From NCBI GenBank assembly GCA_030149025.1, contig JASBSH010000301.1:1-5581 (forward strand): 5,581 nt of DNA, given 5' to 3'. The position numbers were made by a program, and so were the translations under genes. The notes below the pieces were generated by a model. That model saw only the letters and a list, made by a program, of their open reading frames with translations, had not been told where the DNA came from and ran no database searches. Below, in pieces: positions 1-5,581 of this stretch. The stretch's first letter is position 1; each line of letters starts with the position of its first letter. The stretch comes from Actinomycetales bacterium (lineage in GTDB: Bacteria; Actinomycetota; Actinomycetes; Actinomycetales; BWSM-131).

Positions 1-831
1 CACGATGGCCATCGCCCCGAACAGCAGGAACGACGCGAAACCGGAGAGCATGGCCACGCCCAGCGTCTGCACCTGGCCGACGAGCAGTGCCCCGACGACC
101 GCTCCGCGGAGCGAGCCGAGCCCGCCGATCACGACGATCACCAGCGCCAGTAGCAGGATCGTGTCGTCGAGTCCGGGTTGGGCTCCGAGCACCGGTGCCG
201 CCATCAGGCCGCCGACGGCGGCGAGGGCCGCACCGGCCCCGAAGACGGCCCCCATGACGAGGCGCGTGCGGATCCCGATGGCCTCGACCATGTCCCGGTC
301 AGCGACCGTCGCGCGGACGACGGCCCCGGCCCGGGTGCGCTCCAGGACGACGTACAGCACGAGCGCCACGAGAACTCCGACACCGACCATCACCAGTCGA
401 TAAACGGGATACGGGTTACCGAGCACCGAGACGGTCCCGGCGAGGGCCTGCGGGGGCGCCACGGACTCGACGTCCGAGCCGAAGATCTCCCGCAGGACAT
501 CGCCGGCGATGAGCGCCACACCGAGCGTGAGCAGCGCCTGTCTCAGGTGGTTGCTCAATGACGACGTCATCGCCGCGAGGACCGCCCCCGCCACCAGGCC
601 GATGGCCGCGGCGGCGAGGACGGTCGCGAGGAACATGGCGATCGATGTCTGGCCGCTGAGCATCGCGACCCCGACATAGGCACCGGTCAGGGAGACCGCG
701 CCGTGCGCGAGGTTGAGCACGTCCATGGTTCCGAAGACCAGGGACAGGCCGACTGCGATGAGGAACAGGACGGCGGCCAGGGCAAGGCCGTTCAGCATCG
801 TCGTGGCGTTGGCGTCGAGCCATGTGACCAC
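1..831 (-). CDS. LivH-type ABC transporter permease (3' end off the left edge)
   Basis: Inner-membrane permease of a branched-chain amino acid/aromatic acid-type ABC importer (HAAT family), forming the translocation channel with a LivM-type partner. The 277 visible codons run open to the left edge. Family LivH proteins are usually about 290-300 residues, so only a short C-terminal tail should be missing. Family signatures seen: FGTMDVLNLAHGAVSLTGAY at residues 33-52, the cytoplasmic loop ERTRAGAVVRATVADRDMVEAIGIR-like region at 164-188 that contacts the ATPases, and IGGLGSLRGAVVGALL at 235-250. About eight hydrophobic segments can be drawn (roughly 11-34, 39-58, 63-88, 97-113, 143-163, 190-213, 224-238, 243-273). 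The GTG start at 831 is chosen because AAGGAGG (843-837) sits 5 nt upstream and the protein begins just before the first membrane segment. It lies 135 nt downstream of the binding-protein gene, most likely in the same transcript. The substrate is inferred from neighbours, not from this sequence. Confidence 0.92.
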   Translation of the reverse strand, partial: MVTWLDANATTMLNGLALAAVLFLIAVGLSLVFGTMDVLNLAHGAVSLTGAYVGVAMLSGQTSIAMFLATVLAAAAIGLVAGAVLAAMTSSLSNHLRQALLTLGVALIAGDVLREIFGSDVESVAPPQALAGTVSVLGNPYPVYRLVMVGVGVLVALVLYVVLERTRAGAVVRATVADRDMVEAIGIRTRLVMGAVFGAGAALAAVGGLMAAPVLGAQPGLDDTILLLALVIVVIGGLGSLRGAVVGALLVGQVQTLGVAMLSGFASFLLFGAMAIV

Positions 832-836
832 GAGCG

Positions 837-843
837 CCTCCTT
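837..843 (-). promoter_or_regulatory. Ribosome binding site of the LivH-type permease gene
   Basis: AAGGAGG on the minus strand, 5 nt before the GTG at 831. It settles the start, since the correct frame has no ATG near the 5' end before codon 12. Confidence 0.8.
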
Positions 844-871
844 CGTAGGGGGATCGGTCGCCTTACGCGGA

Positions 872-890
872 CAGCCGCTGACAGCGACTG
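872..890 (-). other. Stem-loop in the binding protein-permease gap
   Basis: The minus-strand transcript reads CAGUCGCUGUCAGCGGCUG. It can fold into a 7-bp stem with one G-U wobble and a 5-nt loop (UGUCA). No U-tract follows, so it does not look like an intrinsic terminator. By position, between a binding-protein gene and its permease, it could stabilise the 3' end of the upstream message or reduce read-through. That role is inference only. Confidence 0.4.
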
Positions 891-895
891 CTTCT

Positions 896-975
896 GAGTC
901 GACCACTTGATGAGTCGACCACTCGGTGATTCGACCACTCGGTGATTCGACTACTTGGTGAGTCGGCTACTTGGT
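896..975. repeat. Five-copy 16-bp tandem repeat spanning the binding-protein stop codon
   Basis: Five head-to-tail 16-bp units on the plus strand: GAGTCGACCACTTGAT (896-911), GAGTCGACCACTCGGT (912-927), GATTCGACCACTCGGT (928-943), GATTCGACTACTTGGT (944-959) and GAGTCGGCTACTTGGT (960-975). Neighbouring units differ at 1-3 positions. The rightmost unit, read on the minus strand, encodes the last two residues (Thr-Lys) and the TAG stop of the binding-protein gene, so the array looks as if it grew out of the gene's 3' end. The next 7 bases (976-982) begin like another unit and then diverge. The two leftmost units both carry the self-complementary GTCGAC (898-903 and 914-919). In RNA these can pair into a 6-bp stem, 8 bp with flanking G-U wobbles. 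There are no spacers, so this is not CRISPR. Function unknown. Confidence 0.9.
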
Positions 976-2172
976 GAGTTCGCGGATCACCACGTTGCTG
1001 AAGCCGCCGTCCGTCTTCTGGACCTCACGAAGGTAGTACGGCTGCTCCGGATCGTGCTTGTCGTTGAACCGCCAGGTGCCACGGGGACTGTCGATGTCAC
1101 CGACGTTGCTCAGCGCCTTGCCGATGCCCGGGCCGTCGACGGTCTCGGCTGAGCCGATCGCCTTGTCGAGCACCGCTGCCGCGTCGTACGCCTGCACCGC
1201 GTAGGTGGTCGGCAGCTCGTTGTAGGCCTCCTGGTAGGCCTTCACGAACTCGGCGTTGGTGTCGTTCTCGACCGCGTCGCTGTAGTGCAGTGCCGTCTTG
1301 GTGCCCACCGCGGCCTCGCCCTGCGCGTCCAGAACGCCGCCCTCGGTGAGGAAACCGGTGCCGTACAGCGGCGTGGTCTTGCTCAGGCCGAACTGGTTGT
1401 ACTGCTTGACGAAGTTCACCGCCTCGGAGCCTGCGTAGAACGAGAACACGGCCTTGGCGCCGGAGTTGCGGATCTCGTTGAGGTACGGCTGCCAGTCGCT
1501 CGTCGTGCCGAACGGCGTGTAGGTCTCCCCGGCGATCTTGCCGCCGGCGGCCTCGAACGACTTCTTGAAGCCGGCGATCTGCTCCTGACCCGCGGCGTAG
1601 TCGGCGGTGATGATGTAGACCTCGCCGTCGCCGACCTCCTCGGCCACGGCCTTGCCGATCGACTCCCCGACGCCACCGTTGGTGAACGACGTACGCCAGA
1701 TGTACGGCGAAGCGTCCTTGGTGATGTCGTCAGCACCCGCGTTGGCGATGATCAGTGGCACCTCGGAGCTGACGAACGTGTCCTTGAGGCCGAGGGCGGT
1801 GGCCGAGTTCACGATCCCGACCACGGCTGAGACCTGGTCACCCGTGACGAGCTTCGTCGTGGCCGGCACACCGGCCTGGGGGCCTTCGCCCTCGTCCGCC
1901 TTGACCACCGTCACGTTGCGGCCGCCCAGCTTGTTGTCGCGCTGCTTCAGGTACAGCTCGAAGCCCTGCGTCATGTCCTCACCGAGCGGGGCGTAGACGC
2001 CGGAGAGCGGAACGGACAGGCCGATCTTGACGGGCGTCGAGTCGTCACCGTTCGCATCTGCTCCGCCACCGGACGACAGGCTGCCGCCACCGCAGGCGGC
2101 GACGAGGCTGATGGCAAGGAGAGCGGGCAGGAAGGCGGCGCGACGCGCGCCGCGGGACAGGGACGGTGGCAT
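967..2172 (-). CDS. Aromatic acid-type ABC transporter substrate-binding lipoprotein
   Basis: Extracytoplasmic solute receptor of a HAAT-family ABC importer, 401 residues, type I periplasmic-binding fold (Peripla_BP_6/LivJ-like). The N-terminus is a lipoprotein signal: basic GARR (8-11), hydrophobic 12-25, lipobox VAAC with the lipidated Cys at 27, then a Gly/Ser-rich tether to about residue 46. The mature domain opens with VKIGLSVPLSGVYAPLG (48-64), which is typical of the family. SVPLII-NAGADD (137-149), PYIWRTSFTN (156-165), YAAGQEQIAGFKK (192-204), AVNFVKQYNQFGL (251-263) and RGTWRFNDKHDPEQPYYLREV (364-384) match, from memory, the Nba-like subgroup linked to nitrobenzoate and other aromatic acids rather than LivJ of amino acid uptake. 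The ATG at 2172 has GGAGGA 3 nt upstream. It lies between the aryl-acid ligase and the permease, which supports an aromatic ligand, but the true ligand is unproven. Its last codons lie in the first unit of a tandem repeat. Confidence 0.94.
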   Translation of the reverse strand: MPPSLSRGARRAAFLPALLAISLVAACGGGSLSSGGGADANGDDSTPVKIGLSVPLSGVYAPLGEDMTQGFELYLKQRDNKLGGRNVTVVKADEGEGPQAGVPATTKLVTGDQVSAVVGIVNSATALGLKDTFVSSEVPLIIANAGADDITKDASPYIWRTSFTNGGVGESIGKAVAEEVGDGEVYIITADYAAGQEQIAGFKKSFEAAGGKIAGETYTPFGTTSDWQPYLNEIRNSGAKAVFSFYAGSEAVNFVKQYNQFGLSKTTPLYGTGFLTEGGVLDAQGEAAVGTKTALHYSDAVENDTNAEFVKAYQEAYNELPTTYAVQAYDAAAVLDKAIGSAETVDGPGIGKALSNVGDIDSPRGTWRFNDKHDPEQPYYLREVQKTDGGFSNVVIRELTK

Positions 2173-2175
2173 GGG

Positions 2176-2181
2176 TCCTCC
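2176..2181 (-). promoter_or_regulatory. Ribosome binding site of the binding-protein gene
   Basis: GGAGGA on the minus strand, 3 nt before the ATG at 2172 (4 nt from the GGAGG core). A second ATG at 2183 is out of frame, so this site supports the start at 2172. Confidence 0.75.
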
Positions 2182-2197
2182 ATGTGATGTGGGTCTC

Positions 2198-2227
2198 TAG
2201 GACTGGGGACTAGGGGAAAAGGTCCTA
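2198..2227. promoter_or_regulatory. Operator-like inverted repeat upstream of the binding-protein gene
   Basis: TAGGAC (2198-2203) and GTCCTA (2222-2227) are exact inverted 6-mers separated by 18 bp, ending 25 bp before the binding-protein start codon. The pair could be a repressor half-site pair or a weak leader hairpin in the transcript. The intervening sequence is G-rich on the plus strand (GGGGACTAGGGG). Short inverted 6-mers can occur by chance, so this is tentative. Confidence 0.3.
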
Positions 2228-2238
2228 CATCGGCGCTC

Positions 2239-2247
2239 TGACGTCAA
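2239..2247 (-). promoter_or_regulatory. TGACGTCA palindrome with a possible -35 element
   Basis: TGACGTCA (2239-2246) is a perfect 8-bp palindrome. On the minus strand it overlaps TTGACG (2247-2242), a good match to a sigma-70/HrdB-type -35 hexamer. The downstream -10 is poor: TAGGAC at 2227-2222 gives a 14-bp spacer, shorter than normal. A separate promoter for the transporter genes in this 127-nt gap is plausible but not shown. Confidence 0.25.
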
Positions 2248-2280
2248 GGATTTGTAGAACTTCGGCGGTCACGATTCGAG

Positions 2281-2300
2281 AACGCCGGACAACGCCGGAC
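2281..2300. repeat. 10-bp tandem duplication at the ligase stop codon
   Basis: AACGCCGGAC occurs twice in exact tandem (2281-2290 and 2291-2300). On the coding (minus) strand the first copy starts on the last base of the ligase TAG stop (2302-2300), so the duplication lies immediately 3' of the open frame and does not change the protein. Confidence 0.85.
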
Positions 2301-3985
2301 TACACGACCGACCCTTCGGCCGCCATCCGGTTGGCGATGTCCGCGCGAAGGGCCTTCTTGTCGATCTTGCCGACCTTGGTGGTCGCGATCTCCTCGACGA
2401 CGACGAGCCGTTCCGGGATCTTGTACGTGGCGACGCCGTCCGCCTCCATGAAGGCCCGGATCGCCTCCAACGTCGGCCGGTGGCCGGGACGCGGCACGAC
2501 GTAGACGCAGACCCGCTCGCCCAGCCGGGGGTCGGGCATCGCCACAGCGGCGACCTGCGCCACGGAGGGCATCCGGTACAGCAGGTTCTCGACCTCCTCG
2601 GCGGAGATCTTCTCGCCACCCCGGTTGATCATGTCCTTGTCGCGGCCCTCGACGATGAGGTTGCCGCTGACGGGGTCCAGTCGGCAGATGTCGCCGCTGC
2701 GGTACCAGCCGTCCGCCGTGAAGGCCTTGGCGTTCTGCTCGTCGGCGCGGTAGTAGCCGCGCGGCGTGTACGGCCCGCGGGTCAGGAGCGATCCCGGCTG
2801 GCCTTCCGCCACCGGCTGGTCGAGCTCGTCGACGAGCATGACCTCGTCGCCGTCGGACATCGGCCGCCCCTGGGTGGTCGCGGCGACCTCGTCGCTCTCG
2901 TCGAGCCGTGTGTAGTTGAGCAGCCCCTCGGCCATCCCGAACACCTGCTGGAGCTTGCATCCCAGCGCCTTCGGGATCCTCCTGCCGACCTCGTCGGCCA
3001 GTCGGGCCCCGCCGACCTGCAGGACGCGCAGGCTCGCGATGTCCTCCGACGGGTTCTGCTGCTGATGGTCCAGCCAGCGCTGCGCCACGGCGGGCACCAC
3101 GGCTGCGTGCGTCACCTGCTCCTGCTTGATCCAGGCGAACGCGCGCACCGGCTCGGATGACGGCAGCATCACGACCCGCCCACCGACCATGAGGGTCCCC
3201 AGGATGCCGGGGCACGCGAGCGGGAAGTTGTGGCTGGCCGGCAGCGTCCCCAGGTAGACGGTCGAGGAGTCGAAACCGCACACCTGACCGCTTCGCTTCG
3301 CGTTGTACGCGTAGTCGTCGTGCGTGCGCGCGATCAGCTTCGGCAGCCCGGTCGTACCGCCCGACAGCAGGAACACCGCGACGGAGCGGCTGTCGGGAGG
3401 CGCCGCGTCCCAGCGCGTTCGCGCCGCCCTGGCCTCTTCGGCGTCGCCGGAAGGCCCGCAGATCGCCCGCAGGTCCTCGCTGCCGGGCCGTAGCTCGTCG
3501 GCGGCGACCAGGACGTGACGCAGCCCGTCGACCTCGCCGACCAGCTCGTGGGCCATCGCCTCGTGGTCGAAGCCACGCAACACGCCCGGCACCGCGATCG
3601 CGACCGCCTCGGAATGAGCCGCCAGGTACGCGAGCTCGTGCCGGCGGTGCGCCGGCAGCGCCATCACCGGGATCACCCCGGCGCGCAGGCACGCGAGGGT
3701 CAGGACGACGAACTCCCACCCGTTCGGCAGCTGGACGACGACACGCTCGTCGGCGACGATCCCCCGGTCCGCGAGCCGGGACGCCGCGCAGTCGGCCCGG
3801 GCGGTCAGCTGCCGGTACGTGAGCCGCACGTCGCCGTCCACGACGGCGACGGCGTCCGGGGTCCGGTCAGCCTGCTCCCAGAGGTGCTCGCCAAAGGACT
3901 TGCCCTCCCAGTAGCCGGCCTGCACGTACCGGGCGACGTACGCCTCGGGCCACGGGGTGGTCCCCTCGGCGACGGGACGGGCCAT
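2300..3985 (-). CDS. Stand-alone aryl-acid adenylating enzyme, salicylate-type (DhbE/EntE/SdgA-like)
   Basis: ANL-superfamily enzyme that activates an aromatic carboxylic acid with ATP to the aryl-AMP, then passes it to a thiol (CoA or a carrier protein). At 561 residues it is slightly longer than DhbE (about 540) and aligns from the N-terminal TPWPE (10-14) to the end. Motifs seen: P-loop LLSGGTTGLPK (206-216), aryl-acid motif SHNFPLACPG (251-260), FGMAEGLLNYTRLD (349-362), ribose-binding Asp432 in SGD and Arg448 in EGRDKD, INRGGEK (453-459), and the A10 lysine Lys540 in KVGK. His252-Asn253 match DhbE His234-Asn235, where Asn marks aryl-acid enzymes. Cys258 and Leu356 match DhbE Ser240 and Val337; Cys/Leu is the salicylate pattern. 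The ATG at 3985 overlaps the upstream stop (TGATG) and has AGGAGG 7 nt before it, so translation is probably coupled. No carrier protein or NRPS is seen, so CoA ligation for catabolism, as in SdgA, is favoured. A siderophore starter role is not excluded. Confidence 0.93.
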   Translation of the reverse strand: MARPVAEGTTPWPEAYVARYVQAGYWEGKSFGEHLWEQADRTPDAVAVVDGDVRLTYRQLTARADCAASRLADRGIVADERVVVQLPNGWEFVVLTLACLRAGVIPVMALPAHRRHELAYLAAHSEAVAIAVPGVLRGFDHEAMAHELVGEVDGLRHVLVAADELRPGSEDLRAICGPSGDAEEARAARTRWDAAPPDSRSVAVFLLSGGTTGLPKLIARTHDDYAYNAKRSGQVCGFDSSTVYLGTLPASHNFPLACPGILGTLMVGGRVVMLPSSEPVRAFAWIKQEQVTHAAVVPAVAQRWLDHQQQNPSEDIASLRVLQVGGARLADEVGRRIPKALGCKLQQVFGMAEGLLNYTRLDESDEVAATTQGRPMSDGDEVMLVDELDQPVAEGQPGSLLTRGPYTPRGYYRADEQNAKAFTADGWYRSGDICRLDPVSGNLIVEGRDKDMINRGGEKISAEEVENLLYRMPSVAQVAAVAMPDPRLGERVCVYVVPRPGHRPTLEAIRAFMEADGVATYKIPERLVVVEEIATTKVGKIDKKALRADIANRMAAEGSVV

Positions 3986-5581
3986 CAGCGGTCCTCCTCA
4001 CAGATCACGACGGCGTCGAGCGCCAGGAGCCCGGACGGTGTCGCCCGGAGCGGGTTGACCTCGATCTCCCGAAGCGCCGGGTGGGCGACCAGGGCGGCGC
4101 CGAGCGCCTGCACCACACCCGCCAGCTGCGCTCGGTCGACGGCCGGGCCGCCTCGCCAGCCGTCGAGCAACGGCGCGGCGAGCAGGTCGTCCGGCATCGT
4201 GGCCGCTTCGGCAGCGGTGACGGGGGCGCTGCGCAGCGAGACGTCGGCGAGAGCCTCGGCGACGGTGCCACCGAGTCCCAGCATGACGACCGGCCCGAAC
4301 ACCGGGTCCCGTCGCGCCGAGACGATGAGGTCGACCCCCTCGCGCGCCATGGCCTCGACGAGGAAGCGCCGGCCGCCGGCCTTCTCGAGAGCCGTCATCG
4401 CGGCGTCCATATCGGCCGGTGCGCGGACGTCGAGGCGCACTCCCCCGACCTCGGTCTTGTGCAGGATCCCGGCGTCGAGCAGCTTGACGGCCACCGGTCC
4501 GCCGAGGTCGGCCAGGGCGGCGTGCGCCTGCTGGCGCGTCGCGCACACCCGGCGAGGCATCGTCGCGATGCCCAGCGCCTCCACCAGCCTCTTCGCGCGG
4601 TCCTCGTCCCAGCCGTGGTCGCCGGTGCTCAGGTCGAGCGACGGCGCCGGCGGGGTCTCGGCAACCGCCCGCGATCGCCGGTGGGCGGCGCGAGCGTCCT
4701 CCACCAGGGCACGAACGCCGTTCGCCAACGCCGTCACGCTGGTCACCACCGGCACGCCGATCGCACCCATGGCGGACCGCGCACTGTCGGCGTCCTCGCG
4801 GGTGCCGCCCACGCCGACCAGCACGGGTGCGCTGCTCGGCAGGCCGGCGGCCTCCATCGCCGAGGGCAGGTCCAGGGCGCTCGGCTCGGCCAGCGCGTAC
4901 ACGGCAAGCATGTCGACGGCGGGATCGGCTACGACCGTGGAGAGCACCTGGGCGAAGCCGTCCCCCGGCCGGCCGGTGTCCACGGGATTCCGCTGGAAGG
5001 TCATCGGTGGGAGCAGGCTCCCCAGTCTCCCCTGAGTGTCCTCCGACAGCGTGGGGAGGCTGACACCGTTGCCCTTCAACGCGTCGAGCAGGATCAGCCC
5101 CGGTCCGGCCTGGGCGGTCACGATCCCCACACCGGGGTTGCGCGCCGGCTGCAACCGAGCGCACGACAGGGCGATGACGGCGTCGACCAGCTGCCTCTCG
5201 TCGTCCACGATGACGGCACCGGCCTGCCGCAGGACGGCACGCGTGGTCCGCCATGACGTCGCCAGGGCACCGGTGTGGGACTGCGCGAACTCCGCGATGT
5301 CGTTGCGCCCGACGACGAGCGCGACGACCGGGACCCGCGCGCTGAGCCGGCGCACCGCGGAGGCGAGCCGGGCGCCGTCCGCCACGGATTCGACGTGCAA
5401 CGCGACGGCGGACGTGTCGCCGTCAGCGGCGAGGTGGTCGAGCACGTCGGCGGCCGTGGCATCCAGGGCGTTCCCGAGGCCGACGGCCAGGCTCACCCCG
5501 TGCCCGGCCTCCGCGAGCATGAACGCCAGTGCATGGTTCACTCCCCCACTGGCAGCGACGACGGCGACGCGGCCGGCCGGA
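3985..5581 (-). CDS. Fused ADP/NDP-forming acyl-CoA synthetase (5' end off the right edge)
   Basis: Cytoplasmic acyl-CoA ligase of the ADP-forming acetyl-CoA synthetase/succinyl-CoA synthetase superfamily (acid + CoA + NTP to acyl-CoA + NDP + Pi, reversible). There are 531 visible residues, counting the first whole codon (5580-5578) as 1. Family members are about 700 residues, so the N-terminal CoA-binding Rossmann domain lies beyond the edge. Domains in order: succinyl-CoA-ligase-like domains from GRVAVVAASGG (3-13) to about 290, with the phosphohistidine motif SHTGA (His102, codon 5277-5275); a poorly conserved linker (about 295-320); an ATP-grasp domain from DEDRAKRLVEALGI (about 325-338) with VAVKLL, ILHKTEVGGVRL (second conserved His374, codon 4461-4459), DPVFGPVVMLGLGGTVAE and IEVNPL. 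The usual TNAGGPG loop reads TAQAGPG. An in-frame GTG at 5541 is internal, because conserved sequence continues upstream of it. It ends in TGA, overlapping the ligase ATG by one base. The substrate cannot be told from sequence. Confidence 0.92.
   Translation of the reverse strand, partial: PAGRVAVVAASGGVNHALAFMLAEAGHGVSLAVGLGNALDATAADVLDHLAADGDTSAVALHVESVADGARLASAVRRLSARVPVVALVVGRNDIAEFAQSHTGALATSWRTTRAVLRQAGAVIVDDERQLVDAVIALSCARLQPARNPGVGIVTAQAGPGLILLDALKGNGVSLPTLSEDTQGRLGSLLPPMTFQRNPVDTGRPGDGFAQVLSTVVADPAVDMLAVYALAEPSALDLPSAMEAAGLPSSAPVLVGVGGTREDADSARSAMGAIGVPVVTSVTALANGVRALVEDARAAHRRSRAVAETPPAPSLDLSTGDHGWDEDRAKRLVEALGIATMPRRVCATRQQAHAALADLGGPVAVKLLDAGILHKTEVGGVRLDVRAPADMDAAMTALEKAGGRRFLVEAMAREGVDLIVSARRDPVFGPVVMLGLGGTVAEALADVSLRSAPVTAAEAATMPDDLLAAPLLDGWRGGPAVDRAQLAGVVQALGAALVAHPALREIEVNPLRATPSGLLALDAVVICEEDR
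3993..3998 (-). promoter_or_regulatory. Ribosome binding site of the aryl-acid ligase gene
   Basis: AGGAGG on the minus strand, inside the last codons of the acyl-CoA synthetase gene and 7 nt before the ligase ATG at 3985. Together with the TGATG stop/start overlap it indicates translationally coupled genes. Confidence 0.8.

Noticed and set aside
416..823. Minus-strand 135-codon open frame starting with ATG
   Set aside because: It is a shifted frame of the permease. The frame starting at GTG 831 gives an uninterrupted LivH-like membrane protein to the window edge with a good ribosome binding site.
872..890. Intrinsic terminator after the binding-protein gene
   Set aside because: The stem is short and no U-tract follows on the transcript, so a rho-independent terminator is not supported.
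896..975. CRISPR-like array
   Set aside because: The 16-bp units are contiguous with no spacers and overlap a stop codon, so this is a simple tandem repeat.
2128..2172. Twin-arginine (Tat) signal on the binding protein
   Set aside because: Arg10-Arg11 are followed by AAFL, which does not fit the RRxFL spacing. A lipobox with Cys27 explains the N-terminus.
2244..3719. Minus-strand 491-codon open frame overlapping the ligase gene
   Set aside because: It is a shifted frame of the ligase gene with low-complexity Arg/Gly-rich translation. The overlapping frame has full ANL motifs.
2300..3985. Siderophore 2,3-dihydroxybenzoate-AMP ligase (EntE/DhbE) as the firm call
   Set aside because: The overall similarity is strong, but the pocket residues are of the salicylate type and no siderophore gene is present in the window. 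It is kept only as an alternative.
3515..5035. Long plus-strand open frame (506 codons), and another at 4081-5256
   Set aside because: Both lie opposite the acyl-CoA synthetase gene, and the first runs into the ligase gene as well. They are rich in Arg/Ser/Ala/Pro or His/Gly/Arg with no recognisable domain. They are typical of open antisense frames in high-GC DNA.
5539..5541. GTG at 5541 as the true start of the acyl-CoA synthetase
   Set aside because: The frame stays open to the window edge, and the upstream codons encode the conserved GRVAVVAASGG strand and loop of the domain. The CoA-binding domain would also be missing if translation began here.

Overview
The window is about 5.6 kb of high-GC DNA with strong G/C third-position bias, GTG starts beside ATG starts, and clear AGGAGG-type ribosome binding sites. 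This fits an actinobacterium, though no taxon marker is present. All four genes lie on the minus strand and are read from the right edge towards the left.

In transcription order they are: (1) the C-terminal three quarters of a fused ADP/NDP-forming acyl-CoA synthetase, cut by the right edge; (2) a complete stand-alone aryl-acid adenylating enzyme of the DhbE/EntE type, whose ATG overlaps the previous stop codon (TGATG); (3) after a 127-nt gap, a complete lipoprotein substrate-binding protein of the branched-chain amino acid/aromatic acid ABC transporter class; (4) after a 135-nt gap, a LivH-type permease that starts at a GTG and lacks only its last residues at the left edge. The remaining transporter genes (LivM-, LivG- and LivF-type) would be expected beyond the left edge.

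Read together, the genes suggest uptake of an aromatic acid followed by its activation. At the two positions that separate 2,3-dihydroxybenzoate from salicylate enzymes in the DhbE family, the ligase has the salicylate residues (Cys258, Leu356). No carrier protein, NRPS or other siderophore gene is present. The context therefore resembles catabolism by a salicylyl-CoA route, as known for SdgA of Streptomyces sp. WA46, more than siderophore synthesis. The pairing with an ADP-forming acyl-CoA synthetase is the most interesting biological point.

The gaps contain structure. A five-copy 16-bp tandem repeat starts inside the last codons of the binding-protein gene and runs through its stop codon, followed by a small stem-loop before the permease. 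A 10-bp tandem duplication begins on the last base of the ligase stop codon. A TGACGTCA palindrome and a TAGGAC/GTCCTA inverted repeat lie upstream of the binding-protein gene. No RNA gene, mobile element, CRISPR array or convincing intrinsic terminator was found. No gene-free stretch exceeds 300 bases.
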